Of a DNA stretch of 64,000 nt, positions 8,742 through 17,093 are shown one piece after another. Under the pieces are notes generated by a model, which saw only the letters and a list, made by a program, of their open reading frames with translations, searched no databases and had not been told where the DNA came from. Every line of letters begins with the position of its first letter. Within the stretch, counting starts at the first letter, position 1. This DNA comes from WQXF01 sp031552825 (GTDB lineage: Bacteria; Bacillota; Clostridia; Christensenellales; Aristaeellaceae), in assembly GCA_031552825.1 (NCBI GenBank), contig JAVBMD010000002.1, forward strand, positions 62,001 through 126,000, given 5' to 3'. Position numbers and translations under genes: made by a program.

Positions 8742-9500
8742 ATGAGCAATCCCTTTGATCTGACGGGCAAAGTCGCTATCATCACCGGCGCAAGCACCGG
8801 ACTGGGGCAGGGCATGGCGCTGGCCATGGCCGAAGCCGGAGCCGATATCGTGGGTGTGGACTACGTCGCCATGCCGGAAACCGAGCAAAAGGTCGCCGCG
8901 CTGGGGCGCAAGTTTCTCGGCATGGTGGAGAACCTGATGAGCATCGAACCTTGCCAGCGCATCGTCGATACCGCGGTGCAGACCTTCGGCCACATCGACG
9001 TGCTGGTCAACAACGCGGGCATCATCCGCCGCGAGGACGCCATCAACTTTACCGAGAAGGATTGGGACGATGTGATGAGCATCAACATCAAGACCGTCTT
9101 TTTCCTCTCGCAGACCGCCGCCAAGCAGTACATCAAGCAGGGCAAGGGTGGCAAGATTATCAACATCGCCTCGATGCTCTCCTATCAGGGCGGCATCCGC
9201 GTGCCCAGCTACACTGCCTCCAAATCGGCGGTGATGGGGCTGACGCGCGCTATGTGTACCGAATGGGCGCAGCACGGCATCAACGCCAACGCCATCGCGC
9301 CCGGCTATATGGCCACCAACAATACGCAGGCGCTGCGCGCGGACGAGCAGCGCAGCAGCGACATCTTGGCGCGCATCCCCGCCGGGCGCTGGGGAACGCC
9401 CGCCGATGTGGCCGGACCCGCAGTTTTCTTGGCCAGCGACGCCGCCAATTATGTAAACGGCTACACCTTGGCAGTGGACGGCGGCTGGCTGGCGCGCTAA
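8742..9500 (+). CDS. kduD: 2-deoxy-D-gluconate 3-dehydrogenase (KduD type)
   Basis: Short-chain dehydrogenase that reduces 2,5-diketo-3-deoxygluconate to 2-keto-3-deoxygluconate. It shows the NAD motif TGASTGLGQG, the NNAG motif and the catalytic YTASKSA, and ends in YTLAVDGGWLAR, as KduD proteins do. About 252 residues. The ATG at 8742 is preferred over GTG 8733 because AAGGAG lies 8 bases before it. In operon with kduI. KdgK and KdgA, which would finish the pathway, are not in the window. Confidence 0.93.
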   Translation: MSNPFDLTGKVAIITGASTGLGQGMALAMAEAGADIVGVDYVAMPETEQKVAALGRKFLGMVENLMSIEPCQRIVDTAVQTFGHIDVLVNNAGIIRREDAINFTEKDWDDVMSINIKTVFFLSQTAAKQYIKQGKGGKIINIASMLSYQGGIRVPSYTASKSAVMGLTRAMCTEWAQHGINANAIAPGYMATNNTQALRADEQRSSDILARIPAGRWGTPADVAGPAVFLASDAANYVNGYTLAVDGGWLAR

Positions 9501-9537
9501 ATCGCAAAGTTCTCAAATAGAATAACGCGTTCCTTGC

Positions 9538-9591
9538 TATACTACAGCAATGAGCGAAGCCAAATTCCCCCGCTTTGCGGGGGAATTTGGC
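9538..9591 (+). promoter_or_regulatory. Promoter and 5'-leader hairpin of the coiled-coil gene
   Basis: TGCTATACT (-10 at 9538-9543) is followed by a perfect 15-bp stem with a TTT loop: GCCAAATTCCCCCGC (9559-9573) pairs with 9577-9591. No T-run follows on either strand, so it is not an ordinary terminator. It lies in the untranslated leader of the next gene. Confidence 0.5.
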
Positions 9592-9620
9592 AAGAAAGCT
9601 CTTCCTGGGGAGGGTAAAGC

Positions 9621-10235
9621 ATGGAGCGGGATCTGAAGGAGCTCTTGGCCGGGCTGGCCGCAGAGCTCAAGGGACTGCGCGAGGATCAAAACATGCTGCG
9701 CAAGGAGCTGCAAGCCTCTCGCGTGGAGCAAAGCTCCCTGCGAAAGGACTTTCAGGGCGTGCGCACCGAGCAAAGCGCGATGCGCGAGGAATTGCAGGCC
9801 GTGCGTATGGATCAAAGCGCGATGCACAAAGAGGTGCAGGTTTCGCGCGTGGAACAGAACTCCCTGCGCAAGGATTTGCAGACCATCCATATGGATCAGG
9901 GTTCTGCACGCGAAGAAGCGCAGGCTATCCGCATGGATCAAGCCACCACGCGCGAGGAACTGCAGGCCGTGCGCGTCGACCAAAGCCTGCTGCGCGGCGA
10001 AGTGCGCACCCTGCAAACTTCCCTTGAAAAAATCGCTACCCTGATCGATGCGCTCAAGACGCAGATCGACGCCCGTTACGAGGTGTTGCAGGGCGAAACC
10101 GCGGCATTACGCGAGCTGACCTCCGGCCGCATCGAGCAGGTGGAGGAAAAGATCGCCAGCGTTCGAGAACTGGTGGAGAGCTTGGAGATCACCGCGACGA
10201 TCCGAGGCAATCGATTGAAATTTTTGGAGCATTGA
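9621..10235 (+). CDS. Coiled-coil protein with 14-residue repeats
   Basis: 204 residues with no hydrophobic segment and no known catalytic motif. Residues 25-122 are seven consecutive 14-residue repeats of the pattern xxREELQAVRxDQS (for example AMREELQAVRMDQS, SLRKDLQTIHMDQG, TTREELQAVRVDQS). That is two heptads each, so the middle is one long regular coiled coil. The last 80 residues (LEKIATLIDALKTQIDARYEV) remain helical. GGGGAGGG precedes the ATG. Function is unknown; it could be a scaffold or measuring rod. A terminator follows at 10253-10298. Confidence 0.8.
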   Translation: MERDLKELLAGLAAELKGLREDQNMLRKELQASRVEQSSLRKDFQGVRTEQSAMREELQAVRMDQSAMHKEVQVSRVEQNSLRKDLQTIHMDQGSAREEAQAIRMDQATTREELQAVRVDQSLLRGEVRTLQTSLEKIATLIDALKTQIDARYEVLQGETAALRELTSGRIEQVEEKIASVRELVESLEITATIRGNRLKFLEH

Positions 10236-10252
10236 GCATCGGCTGTTCACCC

Positions 10253-10298
10253 GGCACCCCGCCTCCGCCGTTCGCGCGGCATAGACGGGGTGCCTTTT
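10253..10298 (+). terminator. Intrinsic terminator after the coiled-coil gene
   Basis: GGCACCCCG (10253-10261) pairs with CGGGGTGCC (10286-10294), followed by TTTTCTTT. Confidence 0.8.
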
Positions 10299-10301
10299 CT
10301 T

Positions 10302-10310
10302 TGCTATAAT
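10302..10310 (+). promoter_or_regulatory. Extended -10 promoter (TTGCTATAAT)
   Basis: TATAAT at 10305-10310 with the extended TGn element directly upstream, and no strong -35. It serves the secreted-protein gene starting at 10357. Confidence 0.5.
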
Positions 10311-10356
10311 AGCGGCAGGATATGGTTCGACCTCACAAGAAAGGAACGGGGCAAAC

Positions 10357-11112
10357 GTGAAACAAAAAGAGAAATGCTGCCTGCGTTCGGCCGTGTGCGG
10401 GCTGATGGCGCTGCTCTGCCTGCTTTCGACGTCGGGCTTCGCCGTGGCCGCATCGTCCGAAGCTTCACTGGAGTCTTCAGAAGAAGCCCGTCTGGACTTC
10501 ATCGAACGCATCATCGCGCTGGCGGAGCAAAAATACGACGAAACCAACGGCCGCGCGCAAAAGGCAGCCGGTAAAAGCGATATTTATCTGTGCAAAAATT
10601 TTACCACCTACCTCTTCCGAGAGAACCGCGACGCCTTCCGCATAGCGGAATACCCCGAAGTGCCGCTGGTCATCCCCGACAATCAGCCGAAAGAAGACTG
10701 CAAGCCCTACGTCTACGGCATCGAATGGAAGGACATCCCCGCCGAGGAAGGCAATCCATTCGAGATGGCCGCCTCGTTCCGCTACGACGAGAGCCTCACC
10801 AAAAAGGAAAACGAAGAGAACGCCCGGGAATTTTTGAAGCAGGCGCAGCGCGGCGATTTCTTTCAGATGGCGGCGAAGTATTACTATGGCGTCGGAGCGC
10901 ACAGCATGATCATCATCGGCGATTATGACGAGGCCACCGATACGATCCGCTGGACCGACAGCAACATGAAGGGCGAATCGCGCGGCGGCGTGCGTTACGG
11001 CTATGTGCAGTACGACGCAGAGAAGGACATCGATTGGTTCGTGGACGCGTTCTGCCGCAAGAAGTATGGCGCGACCTTGTACCGCCTGCGGGATGACATC
11101 ATTTACAAATGA
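10357..11112 (+). CDS. Secreted protein, possible NlpC/P60- or CHAP-like cysteine hydrolase
   Basis: 251 residues with a signal peptide (AVCGLMALLCLLSTSGFAVA). It starts at GTG 10357, after AAAGGAACGGGG. I do not recognise a named family. The mature protein places a cysteine in a helix start (KSDIYLCKNFTTYLF), then a histidine before a beta strand (GVGAHSMIIIGDYDE), then WTDSNMKG. That Cys-His-Asn/Asp order and spacing match the papain-like NlpC/P60/CHAP peptidoglycan hydrolase fold, and GDFFQM fits the Gly-Asp strand before the histidine. The catalytic assignment is inference. It is followed by an FNT channel 15 bases downstream, so the two may be co-transcribed. Confidence 0.6.
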   Translation: MKQKEKCCLRSAVCGLMALLCLLSTSGFAVAASSEASLESSEEARLDFIERIIALAEQKYDETNGRAQKAAGKSDIYLCKNFTTYLFRENRDAFRIAEYPEVPLVIPDNQPKEDCKPYVYGIEWKDIPAEEGNPFEMAASFRYDESLTKKENEENAREFLKQAQRGDFFQMAAKYYYGVGAHSMIIIGDYDEATDTIRWTDSNMKGESRGGVRYGYVQYDAEKDIDWFVDAFCRKKYGATLYRLRDDIIYK

Positions 11113-11127
11113 TACGGAGGAATCCGC

Positions 11128-11853
11128 ATGGACATTCAAGCCTATCGCGGAGCGGACAAGTTACAAAATCCTTGGGCGAAGATCGGCGTGCTTTCGATCG
11201 TTGCCGGGTTTCTCATCGCGCTGGCGGGGTATGGTTCGGCGCTGGTGGCCTCGCGCGGAGAAGGCAGCGTGGCGGCTGGCGCAATTTTTTCCATCGGCCT
11301 GATCTCGGTGATGTTCCTCAAAACCGAGCTGTTCACCGGCAACTGCCTGCTGCTAATCCCTTATTGGCAGAAAAAGATCCGCCTCCCGCGCATGCTTGCC
11401 CACTGGGCGGCGGTGTATGCGGGCAATCTCGTGGGCGCGGCGCTGGCGGCGCTGCTGCTGACCGGCGCGATTCCGATGGATGCGGCGCTGGCGCAGCGTT
11501 TTTTGCAGGCGACGCTGGCAAAGAGCGCGATGCCTTGGCTGGAAGCCCTCGCGCGCGGCATCGGCTGCAACCTGCTGGTCTGCCTCGGCGTGCTGGGCTT
11601 TACGATGGCGAAGGAAGAAATGACCCGCTATTTTCTGCCGATCCTGTTCGTATCGCTGTTCATCATCTGCTCGTTCGAGCACGTGGTCGCCAACTTTTTC
11701 TATTTCGCCATCGCGGCGGTAAACGGCTTCGTACTCTCTTGGCGCGGAGCGCTGCACAGCCTCGCGTTTGTCACGCTTGGGAACGTGCTAGGCGGCGCGA
11801 TGCTGGCCGCGTATATCGTGTTTGCCTCCAAAGAGCACGCGCACCGCGCCTAG
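11128..11853 (+). CDS. Formate/nitrite transporter (FNT) family channel
   Basis: 241 residues with six hydrophobic segments. It has the FNT hallmarks: LKTELFTGNCLLL, RGIGCNLLVCLGVLGF, SFEHVVANFFYF (the pore histidine motif) and FVTLGNVLGGAML. These channels pass formate, nitrite, lactate or hydrosulfide, and the substrate cannot be read from the sequence. CGGAGG lies before ATG 11128. No formate or nitrite enzyme is adjacent; the upstream neighbour is a secreted protein. Confidence 0.93.
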   Translation: MDIQAYRGADKLQNPWAKIGVLSIVAGFLIALAGYGSALVASRGEGSVAAGAIFSIGLISVMFLKTELFTGNCLLLIPYWQKKIRLPRMLAHWAAVYAGNLVGAALAALLLTGAIPMDAALAQRFLQATLAKSAMPWLEALARGIGCNLLVCLGVLGFTMAKEEMTRYFLPILFVSLFIICSFEHVVANFFYFAIAAVNGFVLSWRGALHSLAFVTLGNVLGGAMLAAYIVFASKEHAHRA

Positions 11854-11859
11854 CTTCCA

Positions 11860-11888
11860 TTGACATCCCGCACCGATGCCCGTACAAT
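11860..11888 (+). promoter_or_regulatory. Strong sigma-70 type promoter
   Basis: TTGACA (11860-11865), 17-bp spacer, TACAAT (11883-11888); it drives the SH3b-protein gene. Confidence 0.75.
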
Positions 11889-11935
11889 GGGGCTAGCTTC
11901 ATGATATACAAGCAATGGCAGGAGGCACAAAACAT

Positions 11936-13291
11936 ATGCGCAAATTATTGGCAGCCATGCTGGCTTGCCTGATTCCTTTCGGGAGCTTGGGCTCCGCGTT
12001 GGCCGGGGAAAAGAAAGCGGCCGACACTTCAAAAAACAAGCAAGCCGTCGAGGATGAAGCCACCGACAGCTCCGATGAAGAATCGGATGAAGCTTCGGAT
12101 GAAAATACTTCGGATGAGAAAGCATCCGAAAGCGCGCAAGAGCAGGAAGATGCCAGCCCTCGCTTCGCGGAAATCACCACCAAAACCGGCACGCTGAACC
12201 TGCGCAGCAAGGCCAGCGCCTCCGGCAAGGTCACCGCAAAGCTGCCCAATCATAGCAAAGTACGCGTGATGGAGGAAAGCGGCGATTGGACCCACGTAGC
12301 CTTTGGCGCCAAGACCGGCTACGTACAAACCCGCTTCCTTACCCCGCTCAGCGAGGAAGAAACCGCCGCCCTCCTAAAGGAGCTGGAAGAGGAGAAGAAG
12401 AAAGCTTCCGCCCCCGCCGACGAGGAGGCGGAAGACGAAGAAGCATCCGGCGATGAAGCATCCGGCGATGAAGGCGCGCAGGACGACGGCAGCTTGCGCT
12501 TCTCGGAGATCATTACCAAGAGCGGCACGCTCAACCTGCGCAAAAAAGCCGACGGCTCTTCAAAGATCGTCGCCAAGCTGCCCAATCAAGCCAAGGTGCG
12601 GGTGCTGGAAAAAAGCGGCGACTGGACCCACGTGGCCTTCGGCACAAAGACCGGCTACGTAAAAACCAGCTACCTTTCTCCCATTGCCGAAATCCCCTAC
12701 GAAACCCTTTCCCCCGGCGACAAGGGTGACAAGGTGTTAGCGCTAAAAAAGCAGATGCGCAAATTTGGCTACCTAAAAAGCGAGGAAGTCAACATGCGCT
12801 TTGATCCAACGATGGAAAAAGCGCTGCATAAGCTACAGATGATAAACGGCATCGAATTGAGCGCCGATATCACGCCGGAGTTGCAAGCGTTGATCCACTG
12901 GGGCAATCTGCGCACCTGCAAATCGGGCTACAGCGGCACCGCCACCGACAAGGATTCCGGCCTGACGGTCACAATCTTTTGCTGGGATTCCGGCGGAAAG
13001 CTCTACGAAGAGGATGAATCCGTGAAGGTCAACATCAATTTTGTAGCGCAGGCGATGGGCGGCACGCCGCCGTATACTGTCACGGTCTCCAAGACGCTGG
13101 ACGCGGACGACGGCGCGGAGTCCGGCGATACCGTCACCAGCCCGTTCAGCTTCGTATACAAATCGGATTGCGCGGGCGTGTACCTCTGGGCTGTGGCCGA
13201 GGATGCCAACGGAAACAAGGTGACCACCAAGGCGCGCTTCCGCTACAAGCTGCCCGAGCGCTACACCATCGACCCAAACGCCATCGACTAG
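11936..13291 (+). CDS. Exported double-SH3b protein with peptidoglycan-binding-like domain
   Basis: About 451 residues; the start at 11936 follows AGGAGG. Domain order: a signal peptide (KLLAAMLACLIPFGSLGSALA); a very acidic Ser/Glu/Asp linker; SH3b domain 1 (from TKTGTLNLRSKASASGKV to TGYVQTRFL); a second acidic linker; SH3b domain 2 (TKSGTLNLRKKADGSSKI to TGYVKTSYL), a near copy of the first; a PG_binding_1-like helical domain (LSPGDKGDKVLALKKQMRKFGYL); and a C-terminal beta-sandwich with TPPYTVTVSKTLD. It probably binds cell wall. No catalytic domain was found. The 3' end overlaps the convergent tag gene by 4 bases. Confidence 0.85.
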   Translation: MRKLLAAMLACLIPFGSLGSALAGEKKAADTSKNKQAVEDEATDSSDEESDEASDENTSDEKASESAQEQEDASPRFAEITTKTGTLNLRSKASASGKVTAKLPNHSKVRVMEESGDWTHVAFGAKTGYVQTRFLTPLSEEETAALLKELEEEKKKASAPADEEAEDEEASGDEASGDEGAQDDGSLRFSEIITKSGTLNLRKKADGSSKIVAKLPNQAKVRVLEKSGDWTHVAFGTKTGYVKTSYLSPIAEIPYETLSPGDKGDKVLALKKQMRKFGYLKSEEVNMRFDPTMEKALHKLQMINGIELSADITPELQALIHWGNLRTCKSGYSGTATDKDSGLTVTIFCWDSGGKLYEEDESVKVNINFVAQAMGGTPPYTVTVSKTLDADDGAESGDTVTSPFSFVYKSDCAGVYLWAVAEDANGNKVTTKARFRYKLPERYTIDPNAID

Positions 13292-13860
13292 CGCGCGCTG
13301 CAGCAGAAGCAACCGGCAACATGATCGTCAACCATGCCGACCGCCTGCATGTACGAATAGACGATGGTGGTGCCCACGAAGGTGAACCCCAGCTTTTTGA
13401 GATCCTTGCTGAGCCGGTCGGACAGCGGCGTGAAACAGGGCACTTCCGCTTCGCTCACCCAGCGCCCGACAATCGGTCGCCCCTCCACATACGGCCACAG
13501 GAAAGCATCGAGCGATCCATGCCGCTCCCTCAAGTCCAGATACGCGCGCGCATTGCGCACTGCTGCCTCCACTTTGAGTCGATTTTTGATGATCGCATCG
13601 TCTGTAAGCAGCGATGCGATCTTTTTGTCGTCATAGCGCGCCATCCTCTCGGGATCGAAGCCGTCGAATGCGCGGCGCATGCCCTCGCGCCGATTGAGGA
13701 TCAGCGACCAGCTCAGCCCGGCCTGCTTGCCCTCGAGGATCAGCATCTCAAACAGCCGCGCCTCATCGTGGCACGGCTTGCCCCATTCGGCATCGTGATA
13801 TTCCTGCATCAGCCCGGGCTTGGCGCCCCAGCGGCAGCGAATCCGCTCCTTCGGCATCAT
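13288..13860 (-). CDS. tag: DNA-3-methyladenine glycosylase I
   Basis: 190-residue helix-hairpin-helix glycosylase that excises 3-methyladenine from alkylated DNA. Tag signatures are present: RCRWG...EYHDAEWG at the N-terminus, GLSWSLILNRREGMRRAFDGFD, and the C-terminal MVDDHVAGCFCC. The zinc site (Cys and His near the N-terminus, His and Cys near the C-terminus) is complete. The start ATG 13860 overlaps the stop of the DUF815 gene as ATGA, a sign of translational coupling. Last gene of the argS-DUF815-tag operon. Confidence 0.95.
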   Translation of the reverse strand: MMPKERIRCRWGAKPGLMQEYHDAEWGKPCHDEARLFEMLILEGKQAGLSWSLILNRREGMRRAFDGFDPERMARYDDKKIASLLTDDAIIKNRLKVEAAVRNARAYLDLRERHGSLDAFLWPYVEGRPIVGRWVSEAEVPCFTPLSDRLSKDLKKLGFTFVGTTIVYSYMQAVGMVDDHVAGCFCCSAR

Positions 13861-15155
13861 TCGCCCTCCCCCCTGCGCGCCAGCGCGTCGACAAACTGCC
13901 GCGCCAGTCTCGGCGAGCGCCCGGCGCGCGAAACCGTCCATGCCAGCGCCTCGGCACGCAGCGCATCGGTAAAGGCGATGCCGCGCGCGGCGCAAAGCGC
14001 TTCGGTGATGTGCAAATATTCCGCCTGCGTGGGCGCGAGGAAGGTGAGCCGCAGGTCGAACCGATCGGCCAGCGAAAACTTTTCCTCCAGCGTATCGCGC
14101 TCATGCACGTCGTCCTGCCGTTCAGAGAAACGCTGGCGCACGATGTTGCGGCGGTTGCTGGTGGCATAGACCACTACGTTGTCCGGGCGCGCCTCCAGCC
14201 CGCCTTCCAGCACGGTCTTGAGCGCCGTATACGCTGGGCAGCTATCGGCAAACGCCAGATCGTCGACAAACACGATGCACTTGCACGGCTGCTCGCGCAG
14301 CATCGAAAACAGATGCGGCAGCTGTGTCAAATGCGCCAACGGCACCTCCACGATGCGCAGACCCGCCTGCCAATATTCCGAAAGCAGCGCCTTTACCGAG
14401 GCCGACTTGCCGGTTCCCTTGTCGCCATAGAGCAGCATGTTGGCGGCGGCGCGTCCCGCGAGCAACGCCCGCGTGTTCTCCACCAGCACGGCGCGCTGCT
14501 CCTCATAGAGCACCAGATCCTCCAGCCGCACCGGATCCGGAAAGCGCACGCCGCGCAACCCCAGCGGGTGCGACGCGTCTACGCCCACCCACGTCAGCCC
14601 GGGAGACGACGCGAATAGTCCGGTGCCGTGCGTGCGGAAAAACGCCGCCAGCGCGGGCATGCCCTTGGCAGAAAGCGCGATATCCGAAAGGCGCGGATCC
14701 GGCTGCGCGTGCGGCGCGGAAAGCTCCCAGGTCGGCAGCGCGCCGGTCGCCTCGGCAGGGATGCTGGCGCGCATCGCCAAATCCAGCACAGCGGCGGGTT
14801 CCAGCGCCGTCAGCGCGCCCAGCGCCGCAAGGTCGTGCGCTCCGGCGCGCAGCAAGCTATAGGGCAATCGTTGCTGTGGCAGGCGCGCGCACAGCGTCGC
14901 CAGCGCGCTGGGCGTGAACAACACCGCCTCGCGCACCGCGCTGGCGAAGCCGTCGTATCCCCCGGCCAAGCAGTCCAGCCACGCGCGATAGGTCGCGCTA
15001 TAAGCCTGAACAAATTCGGCTTGTGACGCGCGCTCTACTGCGCAGGTCTTCAGCAGCGCCCGCAGCGCGCGCACCGCCGGATGCTGGGCGGCATGCGCCA
15101 GCGCGGTCAGGCCATCCAACTCAGCGAGCAGTTTTTGCGCTTGTGGCTGATCCAC
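13857..15155 (-). CDS. DUF815 family AAA ATPase
   Basis: 432 residues. Walker A is GDKGTGKSASVKALL and Walker B is CIVFVDDLAF, followed by the sensor region NVVVYATSNRRNIVRQRFSERQDD, typical of DUF815. The N-terminal 180 residues are a helical, Ala/Leu-rich domain with no recognised motif. The family is widespread in Clostridia but its cellular role is unclear. It starts at GTG after GGAGGG, 39 bases after argS, and overlaps tag downstream. Confidence 0.88.
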   Translation of the reverse strand: MDQPQAQKLLAELDGLTALAHAAQHPAVRALRALLKTCAVERASQAEFVQAYSATYRAWLDCLAGGYDGFASAVREAVLFTPSALATLCARLPQQRLPYSLLRAGAHDLAALGALTALEPAAVLDLAMRASIPAEATGALPTWELSAPHAQPDPRLSDIALSAKGMPALAAFFRTHGTGLFASSPGLTWVGVDASHPLGLRGVRFPDPVRLEDLVLYEEQRAVLVENTRALLAGRAAANMLLYGDKGTGKSASVKALLSEYWQAGLRIVEVPLAHLTQLPHLFSMLREQPCKCIVFVDDLAFADSCPAYTALKTVLEGGLEARPDNVVVYATSNRRNIVRQRFSERQDDVHERDTLEEKFSLADRFDLRLTFLAPTQAEYLHITEALCAARGIAFTDALRAEALAWTVSRAGRSPRLARQFVDALARRGEGE

Positions 15156-15194
15156 TTCAATCCCTCCACAAAGAGCTCTTATGCAGAATGCCCG

Positions 15195-16904
15195 TTACAT
15201 CCGTTCCGGCGCCTCGATGCCGATCAGGTACAGCCCGGTGCGCACCACATCGCGCACCGCCTGCGTCAGCGCCACGCGCGCGGCAACCTCGGCGGGTTCA
15301 CCGTCGAGAATGCGGTGCTCGTAGTAATACTTGTTGTAGGCCTGTGCAATCAGCGTCACGTGGCGCGTTATCATGGAAGGCTCGTTGCGCAGCGCCGCCT
15401 CCTGCACCACGTCGGGAAAGCGGGAGAGCAGCAGCACCACCTGGCGCGCTTCCTCGTCGGTAAGCGCGGCGTAGTCAGGCGCCGCGGCCACCTCCCCGGC
15501 CTTGCGAAGCAGCGAGCAACAGCGCGCGTGGGTGTACTGCACGTAGGGCGCGGTTTCACCGTCGAAGTTCAGCGCGCGATCCCACCAGAAATCGACGTCC
15601 TTGATGCGGTTGTTTTGCAGCGTCGCGTACACCACCGCGCCCACGCCGATTTGCCGCGCCGCCTCGGCGCGGTTGTCCAGCCCCGGCGATTTTTCGGCAA
15701 TGATGGCGTCGGCCTTCTCGATGGCGCGCGCCAACACTTCCTCCAAATAGACCACATGCCCCTTGCGCGTGGACAGCGCCTGCCCCTCGTAGCTGACCAT
15801 GCCGAAGGACACATGCTCAAGATCCTTATACCACGGATAGCCCATCAGCTCGATCACCTTAAAAAGCTGACGGAAGTGCAGATCCTGCTGATAGGCGACG
15901 ACGTAGAGGCACTTGTCAAAATCATAGGTATCTTTGCGGTAAAGCGCGGCGGCCATGTCGCGCGTCGCATAGAGCGTGGCGCCGTCGCCTTTAAGGATCA
16001 GGCAGGGCGGCATGCCATATGCCTCCAAATCCACCACTTGCGCGCCGTCGCTCTCGGTGAGCAGCCCTTTGGCGCGCAGCTCTTCGATCGGGCGATCCAT
16101 CTTATCATTATAGAAGCTCTCCCCGGCGTAGGAATCAAATGATACGCCGAGCAGATCATACACGCGCTGCGCATCCCGCAGCGTCATCTCCTTAAACCAA
16201 TTGAAAATCTCCAGCGCTTCGGGATCGCCGTCCTCGATGCGCTTGAACCAAGCGCGGCCTTCCTCTTCCAGCGCGGGATCCTTCTCGGCCTCCTCATGAA
16301 AGCGCACGTAGAGCGCCGTCAGCGCGTCGACGCCGCCCTGCTCCACCGCCTCGCGCGTGCCCCAGCGCTTGTAGGCGCAGATCATCTTGCCGAACTGCGT
16401 ACCCCAATCGCCGAGGTGATTGATGCTGACGGTATTGTAGCCCAAGTGCGCATAGATGCGCCGCAACGAGTGACCGATCATGGTGGTGGACAGATGCCCG
16501 ATATGAAAGCGCTTGGCGATGTTGATGGAGCTATAGTCGAGGCAAACCGTCTTGCCCTCGCCCTGCCGGGAAGCGCCCCATGCGCCCTTCGCCTCCAGCA
16601 CGCCAGCGACGACCTCGCGCGCCATGTTGGCGCGGTGCAGAAAAACATTCACATACGCGCCGACGCACTGGGCCGTGGCCAGCGCGGGATCGTCGAGTTG
16701 ATCGCACAGCGCCTGCGCGATCATCGGCGGCGCCTTGCGCAGCTGCTTGGCCAGCGAAAAGCAAGGGAACGCGTAATCGCCCAGCGAGGCATCCGGCGGC
16801 ACTTCCAATAGGCCGCGCACCTGTTCCGCCGACAATTCCACGCCCTCGAAAGCGCTTTGCAATGCGCCGACCAGCCAAGCCGCGATCCGGGTCTTCATGT
16901 CCAT
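15195..16904 (-). CDS. argS: Arginyl-tRNA synthetase
   Basis: Class I synthetase for tRNA-Arg, about 569 residues. It has the N-terminal Arg-tRNA-binding domain (PPDASLGDYAFPCFSLAKQLRKAP), the HIGH motif in KRFHIGHLSTTMIG, the KMSKS-equivalent ALSTRKGHVVYLE, and the DALR anticodon domain ending LYLIGIEAPERM. The start is uncertain: GTG 16916, ATG 16904 and ATG 16898 are in frame and the AGGAAAG ribosome site does not decide; I give ATG 16904. First gene of an operon with the DUF815 ATPase and tag. Confidence 0.95.
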   Translation of the reverse strand: MDMKTRIAAWLVGALQSAFEGVELSAEQVRGLLEVPPDASLGDYAFPCFSLAKQLRKAPPMIAQALCDQLDDPALATAQCVGAYVNVFLHRANMAREVVAGVLEAKGAWGASRQGEGKTVCLDYSSINIAKRFHIGHLSTTMIGHSLRRIYAHLGYNTVSINHLGDWGTQFGKMICAYKRWGTREAVEQGGVDALTALYVRFHEEAEKDPALEEEGRAWFKRIEDGDPEALEIFNWFKEMTLRDAQRVYDLLGVSFDSYAGESFYNDKMDRPIEELRAKGLLTESDGAQVVDLEAYGMPPCLILKGDGATLYATRDMAAALYRKDTYDFDKCLYVVAYQQDLHFRQLFKVIELMGYPWYKDLEHVSFGMVSYEGQALSTRKGHVVYLEEVLARAIEKADAIIAEKSPGLDNRAEAARQIGVGAVVYATLQNNRIKDVDFWWDRALNFDGETAPYVQYTHARCCSLLRKAGEVAAAPDYAALTDEEARQVVLLLSRFPDVVQEAALRNEPSMITRHVTLIAQAYNKYYYEHRILDGEPAEVAARVALTQAVRDVVRTGLYLIGIEAPERM

Positions 16905-16967
16905 ATCGTATCTCACTCTTTCCTATACAAGGTTTTTTATCGTTTGTCCTATTTATTGTTGCCTTTT

Positions 16968-16996
16968 ATCATAGCATGCAACCGCTGCTTGCGCAA
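16968..16996 (-). promoter_or_regulatory. argS promoter
   Basis: On the minus strand TTGCGC (16996-16991), 17-bp spacer, TATGAT (16973-16968). The leader is only about 60 bases, too short for a T-box. Confidence 0.55.
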
Positions 16997-17002
16997 ACGC
17001 TT

Positions 17003-17032
17003 TTGCACCGCGGGGCAAGGATGTGCTATAAT
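17003..17032 (+). promoter_or_regulatory. Promoter of the zinc-ribbon protein operon
   Basis: TTGCAC (17003-17008), 18-bp spacer, TATAAT (17027-17032) with an upstream TGC; it diverges from argS. Confidence 0.6.
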
Positions 17033-17093
17033 CGAGCTGTTCAAAAAATACTCGAAAGCAAATAAACTTGACTGAACAATGGGAGGTCGCGCT

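Noticed and set aside
16905..16967. T-box leader for argS or for the serine operon
   Set aside because: The argS leader is about 60 bases and neither region shows a specifier loop or the conserved TGGNACC antiterminator sequence.
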